From the NCBI RefSeq assembly GCF_009720485.1, contig NZ_CP045245.1, forward strand, positions 1,860,001 through 1,924,000: DNA of 64,000 nt, written 5' to 3'. The notes beneath the pieces are model-generated. The model was given only the letters and a program-made list of their open reading frames with translations, made no database searches and was not told the DNA's origin. Source of the stretch: Cellulomonas sp. JZ18 (lineage in GTDB: Bacteria > Actinomycetota > Actinomycetes > Actinomycetales > Cellulomonadaceae). The position numbers and the translations under genes are program-made. Shown here one piece after another: positions 36,586-44,884 of this stretch (positions are counted from its first letter, which is position 1; every line of letters starts with the position of its first letter).

Positions 36586-37838
36586 TCAGCGGGTCGCCGT
36601 CGTCATGGCCTGCAGCACCGCGGCGGCGACCTCCCGTCCGGCGACGGTGCCGTGCGTCGGGATGAAGTCGTCGGACAGCAGGTTCGTCACCCGGCCCGGG
36701 GCGAACGCGTAGCGCGTGCCGACCGCGCCGAGCCGGCCCGGGGGCTCGGTGACGGCACGCGTCCGCAGCGCACCGTTGCGGCCGATGCCGCCGTAGACGT
36801 CGTCCGCACCGCCCAGCCCGGCCGCCACCTGGTTCGCGAGCCGGGACGCGATCGCGTACGCCAGACCCACCGCCGTGTCGTTCTTCGTGTGGGTGACGAC
36901 CAGCGGACCCGCCAGGCGCCCCGGCACGGCCTGGAACAGCCCGCGGCTGCCACGCCCGTCCCAGTCGTCGGCGAAGCCGTAGTGGCTGAAGGCGCCCTGC
37001 AGGAGGGTCACGGAGGACACCGGCGCGGTGGCCGACAGCGCGGCGGCCGCGGCGACGCGCGCCCCGAACGAGTGCCCGACCAGGTGCACCCGCACCGTGC
37101 GCCCCTGCCGCCGGCTCTCGCCGACGAGCGCGTCGAGCAGGGGTCCGACACCGCGCGTCCCCACCGTCCCGGCCCGGTCCTTCATCGTGTAGTAGGTGAC
37201 CGTGTTGAGCAGCTTGCGCGCCCCCTCGAGCAGGGAGCCGAAGCCGAAGCCGGCCTGACCGCCGCCCGCCACGGGTGCGTTCTCCAGGTCCGTGGCGCTC
37301 GCGGCCAGGGCGAAGGCCTCGTCGGCGTCCGCAGCCGGGGCGCGCAGCGCCGGCGGAACGGGGTCGTCGTCGTCCACGTCCTCGACGGGGGCAGCAGCGC
37401 CCGCAGCACCTGCAGGTACTCCGCGCGTGCGGGCGCCGAGTCGCGCAGCCGCGGCACCAGCGCCTCGAGCCGGGCCGCCGCCGCCGGGTCCTCGACGCGG
37501 TCGGCGATGTCGGCCTGCAGGGCGGCGGCGGACTCCGCGGCGCTCGCCCCGCCGCCCGCGACGTCGTCGGCCCACCGGATCGAGGGCCACAGCACGCCGA
37601 CGACACCGATGCGCAGGTCCCCGGCCCCGTCCACCTGCGGGCGCACGCCCTCGAGGCTGGTCATGAGGCGGTCGTACATGCGCCGCGCCGCGGGGACGTC
37701 GTTGTTCCAGCCGTGCACGAGGAGGAGGACGTCGCCGACGTGCTCCTCCTCGAGCATGGTCAGGGCCGCGTCGACCTGCCGACGGTCGTGGACCGAGCCG
37801 TCCTTCTCGAGCTCGACCTCCTGGTACGGGAACGTCAT
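36586..37838 (-). CDS. Alpha/beta hydrolase, lipase-like (one-base break in the given sequence)
   Basis: Repaired length is 417 residues. The N-terminal part has VGDVLLLVHGWNNDVPAARR, where HGWNN is an oxyanion-hole motif, and the second part has HLVGHSFGARVAAAAAL, the GxSxG nucleophile elbow, then VTHTKNDTAVG, a likely Asp position, and a late FIPTHGTVAGRE with the candidate His. The break is at 37387-37391: GGGGG must be GGGGGG so that ALLPP runs into VEDVDDDDPVPPALRAPA. There is no signal peptide. A strong AAGGAG lies before the ATG. It is the last gene of the subtilase operon, 29 nt downstream of the second subtilase, so its substrate is probably linked to that system. Esterase or lipase activity is inference. 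Confidence 0.8.
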
Positions 37839-37867
37839 GGTGCTGTCTCCTTCGCCGGCTCGTGCGG

Positions 37868-39445
37868 TCAGATGCTCTGGATGGCGCGCATGGCGTCGAC
37901 GAGGCCGGCGCCCTGGAAGGTGCGAGCCCGTCCGAGGTCGCTCGCGGTGCTCATGAGGATCCGCTTGACGTCGTCGGGGCGTCCCACGAACTCCCGGTGC
38001 ACGGACAGGAACGCCGCGGCGACGCCCGAGACGTGCGGCGCGGCCATCGAGGTCCCCGAGTTCTCGACGTACGTCGCGTCGTCGACGCCCTGTCGCGCCT
38101 CGGCCAGCAGCGCACCCGTGCCCGCGCTGAGCACCCGCTCGCCCGGGGCGACCAGGTCGGGCTTGAGGCGCCCGTCCCCGGTCGGGCCCTTCGACGAGAA
38201 GTAGGAGATGCCCGTCGAGTGCGGCGAGGTCGACGTGGCGCCGACGGTGAGGGCCTGCTCGGCGTTGCCCGGGTCGTTGATCGTCATGTCGAAGCCCATC
38301 TGGACCTGCCGGCGGCGGCTGTCGAGGGCGTACCCGCCGCCGGTGTTCCCGGCGGCGACGACCACGACGACCCCGCTGCGCACCAGGCGGTCGACCTCCC
38401 GGCACACCGGCGTCAGGCCCGTGGCGAACCACTCGGGGCTGAACGGGTAGCCGACCGAGAGGTTGACGCCGTGGACCTGCAGGTCCGCGCCGCCGCGGTT
38501 GAGGGTCTGCACGTACTCGAGCGCCTCGAGCAGCGCCGCGACGTCGCCGGAGCCGTCCGCGCGCAGGACCTTGCAGGACACGAGCCGGCACCGCGGGGCC
38601 ATGCCCGCCACGCGGCGCAGGACGACCCGCTCGACGCCCGTCGCGTCGTCGCCGGTGCGGTACCAGGTGGCGGCGACGACGGGCGCGGGCTCGTCGGAGC
38701 CCGGTGGACGGGCGTCCGTCTGCTCGCCCGCGATGATGCCCGCGACGTGCGTGCCGTGGCCGGCCTCGTCCGTCAGCGCGTCGTCGTCGGTCGTGCCGGG
38801 CACGAAGCTGCGGTGCAGGTCGCCGTCGAGCGTGCCGTGCGTGCGGAAGTGCGCGTGCTCGCCGTCGATCCCCGAGTCGAGGACGGCCCACACGACGCCC
38901 TCGCCGGAGGCGTCGAACGAGCGCTGCGCCGCCGCGCACTTGGTCGTGACGACGGTGCGGTGGATGAGCACGTGCGTGCGGAAGTTCGGCCAGATCCGGT
39001 GCACCGCGCGGCGCGGCGCCCCCGGACGCACCGGCACGCCCTGCCGCGGGTCCCCACCGGCGGCCGCGGCCGCGCGCGCGTCCCGGGCCGCGTGCTCGTC
39101 CGCGTGCACCAGGTGCCGGATCTCGTCCGCGGTCAGCTCGACCGTCAGGTACAGGGTCGTGGTGCGCACCGGCCTGCCGGGCGCGACCTCCCCGAGCAGC
39201 GTGCGCGCGTCGTGCGCCGCCCCGGTGAGCCCGCCCGGGTGGAACGTGTTGAGCTCGATCGTCACGTCGAGGAGGTCGGCGGTGCCGGCCTCGGCCATGC
39301 GGTCGGCGAGCGGCCGGGCGAGGACCGAGTCGGCGACCAGGCCGGGGGAGGACCGCACCGTCGCGCGCACACCGGCCGGGACCGGCCCCGGCGCGCGGGT
39401 GACGTCCGACGGGTCCTCGCCCTCCGGCCCGGACGGCCACCTCAT
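37868..39445 (-). CDS. S8 (subtilisin family) serine protease without signal peptide
   Basis: 525 residues. The catalytic triad is complete: Asp in VVWAVLDSGIDGEH, His in DEAGHGTHVAGIIAGE and Ser in NSGTSMAAPHVSGVAAA; the oxyanion Asn lies in VVVAAGNTGGG. About 170 N-terminal residues precede the catalytic domain and include a propeptide-like LLDVTIELNTFHPGG and LYLTVELTADEIRHLVH. I see no signal peptide or transmembrane helix, so it is probably cytoplasmic or leaves by an unknown route. The ATG overlaps the stop of the upstream subtilase gene (ATGA), indicating coupling. Two adjacent subtilases plus a propeptide-like gene suggest a cascade or paired activity. Confidence 0.9.
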   Translation of the reverse strand: MRWPSGPEGEDPSDVTRAPGPVPAGVRATVRSSPGLVADSVLARPLADRMAEAGTADLLDVTIELNTFHPGGLTGAAHDARTLLGEVAPGRPVRTTTLYLTVELTADEIRHLVHADEHAARDARAAAAAGGDPRQGVPVRPGAPRRAVHRIWPNFRTHVLIHRTVVTTKCAAAQRSFDASGEGVVWAVLDSGIDGEHAHFRTHGTLDGDLHRSFVPGTTDDDALTDEAGHGTHVAGIIAGEQTDARPPGSDEPAPVVAATWYRTGDDATGVERVVLRRVAGMAPRCRLVSCKVLRADGSGDVAALLEALEYVQTLNRGGADLQVHGVNLSVGYPFSPEWFATGLTPVCREVDRLVRSGVVVVVAAGNTGGGYALDSRRRQVQMGFDMTINDPGNAEQALTVGATSTSPHSTGISYFSSKGPTGDGRLKPDLVAPGERVLSAGTGALLAEARQGVDDATYVENSGTSMAAPHVSGVAAAFLSVHREFVGRPDDVKRILMSTASDLGRARTFQGAGLVDAMRAIQSI

Positions 39446-41334
39446 CGCGTCACGACCAGACCCGCGGCGGCGAGCTGCGCCTCGAGGCCGGCCAGCCGGC
39501 GGCGCAACGGCAGGTCGGCTGCGCCCGTCGCTGCAGCGCCGGCCTGCGGTGCGGACGGCGGCTGCGGTCCCGAGGGTGCGGAGGGCGCGGGTGCAGCGGC
39601 CGGGGCCGTGGACGCCTCGAGCAGGCCCGCCGCGACGAGCTGCTGCCGCAGCCGCTCGAGGGCGGCCTCGATCGCGAACCGTGCCGCGGCGGGCTCGTCG
39701 GCGCCCTGGTCCTGCCCCGGCCGGCCCTCGTCGTCGAGCGCGAGGGCGCGCACGGCGTCGGGCAGGCCCGCACCGGTGCGCGTGGCGTCGCCGAGGTCGA
39801 GCGGTGTCGCGGACCCGCGCAGGATCTCGAACAGCCGGTCCACGCGGGCGCCCGTGCGCAGCGCGAGCCCCGGCGTCCGGAAGTCCGGGTGGTGGGCGAG
39901 CACGAGGGCCGCCAGCCCGGCGACGTGCGGCGTCGCCATGGACGTGCCGTCCCACGCGGCGAAGCCGGCCGGGGGCACGGACGAGACCACCGCCACCCCG
40001 GGCCCGCACACGTCGACCTCCGGGCCGTGGCAGGAGAACCGGGCGGCGAAGTAGTCGTCCCCGTCCGTCCTGCCACCGGGCAGCACCTGCTGGGCGTGGT
40101 AGCTGTCCGCCGGGAACTCGTCGTGCCGCCCGATCGCGGCGACGGTGAGCACGTCCGGCGAGGACCCGGGGAACTGCACCGGCCCGCCGGAGTTGCCGGC
40201 TGCGACGATGCACGCGACGCCCTGCTCCCGGGCCTGCGCCAGCTTCTGCAGCAGGAGCTGGGAGGTCCCGCCGCTGCCCAGGCTCATGTTGACGACGTCG
40301 ACCTGCTGCTCGATGCAGTAGTCGACGGCCTCCAGCAGGCTGCTGACGCGGCCGCCCGGGAAGATCCGCACGTGGTGGACCTCGGCACCCGGCGCGAAGC
40401 CGCGGATCCCGCTGCCGTCGTCGGCGCCCGCGACGATCCCGCCGCAGTGGGAGCCGTGGGCGATGACGTCGTCGGTCCACCCGGTGGGGTTGGCCGGCAC
40501 GGTCGTGAGGTCGACGCCGCCGCGGACGGCGCCGAGGTCGCCGTGGGTCCGGGCCGCCGCACCGGAGTCCACGACGGCGACGCGGACGCCGCGGCCGTCG
40601 AGCTCCCGCGGCACCCGGTCGAGCCGCATCGCACGCTGCCCCCACCCGAGCAGCTGCTCGGCGGGGAAGCCGGGGAACGTCTCGGTCAGGGAGCGCAGGG
40701 TGACGGTGTTCGTCGCCCCCGCGACGAGCGCCGGCTCGTCCACCCACAGCGACCAGTGGTCGCGCTGCGGGTTGACGTACAGCGCGCGCAGCGTCGCGTC
40801 CGTCTCCCCGGCGAGGGACAGGGCGACGGTCCCGGTGCCGTCCGTGCGGCCCTGCGCGGGCACGCCGCTGCCGTACAGGTAGACGGCGGCACCGGTGACG
40901 GGTGCGCCGTCGGCGCCGCGCACCTGCAGCCGCCACTCGGTGGCGGTGCCGAAGGGCACGAACGCCGCCGGGTCGGTGGCCGCGGCCCCGGGCAGCGGCA
41001 CGGGGCTGGGGTGCACGGGGACGTCCTCCTCGAGGACGATCTGCGGGTGCGTGGCCAGCTCGGCCGCGGTCGACGGCGGCATGGCGGCCACGACCACGGT
41101 GCGCAGGGTCGACGCGCCCGTCTGCTGCAGGACGAGGTCGCGGGGGACGAGCTCGGTCACGACGTCGACGGCCGGGTCGGTCCGCAGCTGCTCGACCACC
41201 CAGCCGAAGTCGAGCGGTCCCGCCCCCATCGGGGCGATCCCCTCGTCCTGGGCGACCAGGTACCTGCGGGGGCGTGTGCGCACCGGCGCGGCGTGGTCGG
41301 TGCCGCCGGTCCCGGACGCGGTGGGTTCGGACAT
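39442..41334 (-). CDS. S8 (subtilisin family) serine protease with N-terminal prodomain and C-terminal tail
   Basis: 630 residues. The start at MSEPTASGTGG is fixed by a perfect GAGGAG 6 nt upstream, although the frame stays open to 41820. The prodomain-like part (RRYLVAQDEG, VVVAAMPPSTAAELATHPQIVLEEDVPV) is about 110 residues, followed by a small beta domain (TEWRLQVRGADGAPVTGAAV, a carboxypeptidase-regulatory-like fold). The peptidase triad is Asp in GVRVAVVDSGAA, His in AHGSHCGGIVAG and Ser in WDGTSMATPHVAGL; VACIVAAGNSGGP holds the oxyanion Asn. The tail has a charged helix and an Ala/Pro linker ending in a second helix (LRRRLAGLEAQLAAAGLVV), perhaps a docking coil. No signal peptide. Overlaps the next subtilase by ATGA. 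Confidence 0.9.
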   Translation of the reverse strand: MSEPTASGTGGTDHAAPVRTRPRRYLVAQDEGIAPMGAGPLDFGWVVEQLRTDPAVDVVTELVPRDLVLQQTGASTLRTVVVAAMPPSTAAELATHPQIVLEEDVPVHPSPVPLPGAAATDPAAFVPFGTATEWRLQVRGADGAPVTGAAVYLYGSGVPAQGRTDGTGTVALSLAGETDATLRALYVNPQRDHWSLWVDEPALVAGATNTVTLRSLTETFPGFPAEQLLGWGQRAMRLDRVPRELDGRGVRVAVVDSGAAARTHGDLGAVRGGVDLTTVPANPTGWTDDVIAHGSHCGGIVAGADDGSGIRGFAPGAEVHHVRIFPGGRVSSLLEAVDYCIEQQVDVVNMSLGSGGTSQLLLQKLAQAREQGVACIVAAGNSGGPVQFPGSSPDVLTVAAIGRHDEFPADSYHAQQVLPGGRTDGDDYFAARFSCHGPEVDVCGPGVAVVSSVPPAGFAAWDGTSMATPHVAGLAALVLAHHPDFRTPGLALRTGARVDRLFEILRGSATPLDLGDATRTGAGLPDAVRALALDDEGRPGQDQGADEPAAARFAIEAALERLRQQLVAAGLLEASTAPAAAPAPSAPSGPQPPSAPQAGAAATGAADLPLRRRLAGLEAQLAAAGLVVTR

Positions 41335-41555
41335 CGTGGACTCCTCGTCGGGTCGTGCGTGGTCGCACGGGTGGTCGGGGTGTGGTGGGGACGTGGTGGT
41401 CGGGGGTCGGGGGTCGGGGGTCGTCGGGAGCTTCGGTCGGGTGGCCCGGTCGGGTGGTTCCGTCGGGTGGCCGCCGGCGGAGCGGACGCGCCGGGTCGCG
41501 CCGGTGGCCCGGGTCCGGGCGCCGGCCGCGGTGTGCCGCGGCCGGCACCCGCACC

Positions 41556-41820
41556 TCACACCGGCGGCGGTGGAGGTGGTGGGGGAGGACGTCGGGCAGG
41601 GGGTGTCCTGCTCGACGACGACGAGGCGCGCGAGCGCCGCCGCGAGCGCCTCGGCCTGGTCCGCGTGCATGGTCACGACCAGCCGCGCCGGTCCGGCGCG
41701 ACCGGTCGTGACGGCGACCACGTCCACGTCCGGGTCCGCCGTCAGGAGCTCCTCGACCGCGCGCAGCACGGTCGGCTCACCCCCGACGAGGAACCGCTCG
41801 CGCGGGTCCGGCGGGCACAC
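41556..41820 (-). CDS. Stand-alone subtilase-propeptide-like protein (breaks inferred)
   Basis: From a GTG, CPPDPRERFLVGGEPTVLRA leads to VEELLTADPDVDVVAVTT and LVVTMHADQAEALAAALARL, then VVVEQDTP. The order, strand-helix-strand-strand-helix-strand ending in an acidic VVVEQDTP, matches the prodomain of the next subtilase (VVVAAMPPSTAAELATHPQ, IVLEEDVPV). As given, the frame turns to low-complexity residues and runs into the subtilase. Adding one C to each of two CCCCC runs (41599-41603 and 41581-41585 on the plus strand) gives EQDTPLPDVLPPPPPPPV and a stop at 41556-41558, a natural end of about 89 residues. Family members act as inhibitors or folding aids of subtilases. Alternative: the whole frame 39442-41820 is one 792-residue protease with a duplicated prodomain. 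Confidence 0.5.
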
Positions 41821-41832
41821 GCGGCACCGCCC

Positions 41833-42156
41833 TCAGGGCTCGGGGATCGTGGCGTCGGAGCGGCGGACCGCCTCGATCGCCGCGAGCACCGCCCGCGCCC
41901 CGTCGTACGGGTCCGCGGTGCGGCCCGCCCGGTGCTGGGCGACGGCGTCGCCGAGCACGGGCAGCACCGTCGCGAGCGCCGGGTGCGCCGGGGTCTGCTC
42001 CCGCAGGTACCCGTACAGCTCCGCGAGCACCGCGCCGGCCTCGTCGTGGGTCCGGGAGCGGACGGACGCGGCCGCGCTGCCCGGGCTCGCGTCCGCCGGG
42101 TGGAACGACGAGCCGACGCCGTGCCCGTCCCCGTCCGGTCGCGTGAACGTGATCAT
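41833..42156 (-). CDS. Hypothetical 107-residue protein in the subtilase/repeat operon
   Basis: An ATG with GGGGCGG upstream. The N-terminal 45 residues are Gly/Ser/Asp-rich and probably unfolded. The C-terminal 60 form two likely helices (AGAVLAELYGYLREQTPAHP, ALATVLPVLGDAVAQHRAGR) and a third (YDGARAVLAAIEAVRRSD). No known family is recognised. It lies 15 nt after the repeat-protein gene and 12 nt before the propeptide-like gene, so it is surely in the same transcript. Perhaps an adaptor or chaperone for the repeat protein, but this is only position-based. Confidence 0.7.
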   Translation of the reverse strand: MITFTRPDGDGHGVGSSFHPADASPGSAAASVRSRTHDEAGAVLAELYGYLREQTPAHPALATVLPVLGDAVAQHRAGRTADPYDGARAVLAAIEAVRRSDATIPEP

Positions 42157-42171
42157 CGTCGCCGCCCCGTC

Positions 42172-43340
42172 TCAGACCGCGGCGCCGACGCCCACGGGCG
42201 GGACCACGGAGAACGGGAACAGCCGGAGCACCGGCGCGACCGCGTTGCCGACGTCCTCACCCGTCCGCGCGTCGCCGAACGCGCCCCCGATGGCCTTGCC
42301 CACGGTGCCCGCGAGCCCGGACAGCAGGTTGCCGAACAGCCCGGCCGGGACCAGGACCAGCTCCTCCTTCGCGCCCGCCTCCGTGCCGGGCACGGCCGAC
42401 GCGGGCTGCAGCTCGCTCGGCAGGGCCTGGAACGGGATCCAGCTGAGGATCGGTGACACGGCGTTGCCGACGTCCTCACCGGTCCTCGCGTCGCCGAGGG
42501 CACCGCCGATGGCCTTACCCACCGTGCCCGCGAGCCCGGAGAGCAGGTTCCCGAAGAAGCCGGCGGGCAGCACGATCAGCCGCTCGTCCTCCGCGGTGGT
42601 GCCCTGCGGGCCGGTCGACTGCGGCACGACCTCGGGCGGGACCTCGGAGAACGGCACGAAGCGCGAGATCAGGGTCCCCGCGGTGTCGCCGATCGTCCGG
42701 CCCGTGCTGCCCCCGACCATGCCGCCCACGGTCTTGGCCAGACCGCCGAGCAGGTTGCCGAAGAAGCCGGCGGGGACCAGGACCATGTCCTCCTGCGGTG
42801 CGGCGGGCGCGTCGGGGCCGGCGCTCGCGGGCACGACGTCCGGCGGCACCACCTGGAAGGGCATCATCCCGCCGAGCACGCCGCCGGCGGCCTTGCCGAT
42901 GGCCGACCCGGCCTGCTCGTTGCCGAACCACTTGCCCACGGTGCCGCCGAGCAGCCCGCCGCCGAGCCCGCCGAGGAGCCCGCCGAGGAAGCCCGCGGGC
43001 ACGAGGACGACGTCCTCGTCGGTGCCCGCGGTGGGCGTGGGCCCTGTGGCCGACTGCGGCTGGACCCCCTGCGGGACGACGGCGAACGGGAGCCCGCCGA
43101 CGGCGCGCTCGATGCCGCGCCTGATCTGGTCGGCCGCACCCCCGGCCGGCGCCGGCAGGGTGGGGGAGACGTAGCGGGAGACGAGGCCCTTGAGCGCGTC
43201 GCCCAGGAAGGACGCGGGGACCACCACGAGCGGGTCCGCACCCGTGGTGCCGCCACCTGCCGTGGTCGCCGGGGACGGGCGGGCCGCGCCGTGCCGCTCG
43301 TGCGTGCCGGTGGGACCTTCTTGCTGATCGTGCCTGCCAT
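42172..43340 (-). CDS. Five-repeat glycine-rich hydrophobic protein (one-base break near the N-terminus)
   Basis: About 389 residues after repair. The start is MAGTISKKVP, with GAGGGAG 7 nt upstream. Adding one base, best at the GGG run 43312-43314 so that KVP continues as TGTHERHG, joins it to the long frame that begins SFLGDALKG. The rest is five 55-63-residue units, each opening (L/V)-V-(L/V)-P-A-(G/S)-(F/L)-(F/L)-G and closing FxxxP..(V/L)xP.S, with a hydrophobic glycine-rich helix such as GNLLSGLAGTVGKAIGGALG between. Linkers are Pro/Ala/Thr-rich and acidic. No enzyme motif and no ordinary signal peptide. It is first in an operon with two subtilases. The repeats look membrane-active or self-assembling; cleavage in the linkers by the subtilases would release single units. 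That idea is inference. Confidence 0.75.
42190..43224 (-). repeat. Five tandem protein-coding repeats
   Basis: Approximate units on the minus strand: 43051-43224, 42823-43011, 42616-42786, 42397-42579, 42190-42360. Units 4 and 5 are close to identical in protein (both contain GLAGTVGKAIGGA and GDARTGEDVGNAV) and clearly related at DNA level, so they duplicated recently. Units 1 and 2 are the most divergent. The array expands toward the 3' end of the gene. Confidence 0.8.
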
Positions 43341-43676
43341 CGTGACTCCCTCGTCGCTGGTGCCGGCCCGGTGGGCCGCGCTGAGGTCCTCACTGTCGTG
43401 CGGGTCCACCGGGGTGTCGTGAGTGCCGGGTTACTCATCCGGGGCGGGTGAGAGGGCTGCGCGGGGCGGCGGTAGGTGAGGTGTACCCGCGGGGCGGGGG
43501 CGCAGGGCGGACGCCGGGCGGGGCGGGCCGGCGCACGGTGATCGCCCGCCGGAGGGCGGCGACGGGACGGGTTGCTTCCGTGCGGGACCGCGCCCTGTTA
43601 GCGTTCACAGGGATCCGGCCGCCGGCACCCGCTGTACGGTGGCGTGCAGGCCGCACGGTGACGGGAAGAGTCGAGG
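43341..43676. other. 336-nt region between the repeat-protein operon and the divergent LacI gene
   Basis: Must hold promoters for both directions. A LacI-type operator lies at 43596-43609 next to the LacI gene. TTGCTT (43572-43577) upstream of it is a possible -35. For the minus-strand operon I see no convincing hexamers; a TAAC stretch in the less GC-rich patch near 43427-43437 is a weak candidate. The rest is GC-rich without visible repeats. Confidence 0.4.
43596..43609 (+). promoter_or_regulatory. LacI operator upstream of the LacI gene (autoregulation)
   Basis: TGTTAGCGTTCACA. The reverse complement of the site at 44824-44837 is TGTTAACGTTCACA, one base different. Finding the same 14-mer in both gaps flanking this LacI gene, with the CG centre typical of the family, makes it the likely binding site. 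It lies 67 nt before the GTG start. Confidence 0.75.
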
Positions 43677-44762
43677 GTGACGCGCAAGACCACGAGCGAG
43701 CCGGTCGTCGCGCCCGCGGCCGTCCCGGAGCACCCGGCCCCGGCGGGGCGCCCGCCGGCGATGGGCGACGTCGCCCGGCTCGCGGGCGTGTCCCACCAGA
43801 CGGTCTCGCGCGTGCTCAACGACCACCCGCACGTGCGCGCCGAGACCCGTGACCGCGTCCTGTCCGCGATCCAGCAGCTCGGCTACCGCCGCAACACCGT
43901 GGCCCGTGCGCTCGTGACGCGGCGCACCGGCGCGATCGGCGTCGTCACCGAGGACTCGCCGCTGTACGGGCCGACGATGACCCTCATCGCGCTCGAGAAC
44001 GCCGCCCGCGGCCAGGGCATGTACGTGTCGGTCGCGACGGTGACCCGGTGGGACGTCGCCACGGTGCGCGCCTCGCTCGAGCACTACCTGGACCAGGGCG
44101 TCGACGGGGTCGTCGTCATCGCCTCGCACGACGAGGCCGTGCGTGCGGTGCGCTCGTTCCCCGCGCGCGTGCCCGTCGTGATGATCGGCCCCGCAGAGCT
44201 CGACGGCGACGTCCCGACCGTCGCGGTCAACCAGTACGCGGGCGCGCGGCTGGCGACGCGGCACCTGCTCGACCTCGGCCACACCGACGTGCTGCACGTG
44301 AGCGGGCCGTCCGTGTGGCTGGACGCCCGCTCGCGGGCGCGCGGGTGGCACGACACGATGCTGCAGGCGGGTCTGCACCCCCGCGACCCGGTGCCCGGCG
44401 ACTGGACGGCGTCCACCGGCTTCCGCATCGGCAAGGAGCTGCTCGAGCGGGACCGGGCGGGCGCGGACCGCCTCCCGACGGCCGTCTTCGCCGCGAACGA
44501 CCAGCTCGCGCTCGGGCTGCTGCACGCGTTCGCCGAGTCGGGCGTCCGCGTGCCGCACGACGTGTCGGTGGTCGGCTACGACGACGTCGAGGGCGCCGCG
44601 CACTTCTTCCCGCCGCTGACGACGGTGCGGCCCGACTTCGTCGAGCTGGGACGCCGGTGCCTGGACCAGCTCGTGGCGGCCATGGCGGGCGAGCCCGCGG
44701 AGCCCGTGCTCGTGCGTGCGTCGCTCACCGTGCGCGCGAGCAGCGGGCGCCCGCGCACCTGA
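43677..44762 (+). CDS. LacI family repressor of the galactofuranose-type transporter operon
   Basis: 361 residues from a GTG with GGGAAGAG 6 nt upstream. A 27-residue Pro/Ala-rich extension precedes the helix-turn-helix MGDVARLAGVSHQTVSRVLN and the hinge NTVARALVTRRTGAIGVV. The sugar domain has VDGVVVIASHDEAVRAVRS, AVFAANDQLALGLLHAFAESG and DVSVVGYDDVEGAAHFFPPLTTV, close to the GalR/RbsR-like half of the family. The matching operators before this gene and over the promoter of the next gene support autoregulation plus control of the transporter. It is 122 nt upstream of the binding-protein gene, same strand, but transcribed separately. Confidence 0.93.
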   Translation: MTRKTTSEPVVAPAAVPEHPAPAGRPPAMGDVARLAGVSHQTVSRVLNDHPHVRAETRDRVLSAIQQLGYRRNTVARALVTRRTGAIGVVTEDSPLYGPTMTLIALENAARGQGMYVSVATVTRWDVATVRASLEHYLDQGVDGVVVIASHDEAVRAVRSFPARVPVVMIGPAELDGDVPTVAVNQYAGARLATRHLLDLGHTDVLHVSGPSVWLDARSRARGWHDTMLQAGLHPRDPVPGDWTASTGFRIGKELLERDRAGADRLPTAVFAANDQLALGLLHAFAESGVRVPHDVSVVGYDDVEGAAHFFPPLTTVRPDFVELGRRCLDQLVAAMAGEPAEPVLVRASLTVRASSGRPRT

Positions 44763-44810
44763 CGTCCGCACGCGGGGCAGGACGCGTGACCGGATCGTGA
44801 CCGACGAGTC

Positions 44811-44839
44811 TTGACCGGCATGTTGTGAACGTTAACAAT
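44811..44839 (+). promoter_or_regulatory. Promoter with embedded LacI operator for the sugar ABC operon
   Basis: TTGACC (44811-44816) as -35, 17-nt spacer, AACAAT (44834-44839) as -10. The near-perfect palindrome TTGTGAACGTTAACAA (44823-44838, 7 of 8 symmetric) sits across the spacer and -10, so bound repressor would exclude RNA polymerase. AAGGAGGA (44873-44880) is the ribosome site for the ATG at 44885. Confidence 0.8.
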
Positions 44840-44884
44840 CGGCGGGTCGGACATCGCGGTCCGAACCGGCTCAAGGAGGAGTTC

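Noticed and set aside
41379..41480. Short GGGGGTC and GGTCGGGTGG repeats as an operator or origin
   Set aside because: They are low-complexity runs in the untranslated gap before the subtilase gene, without symmetry or spacing that suggests protein binding.
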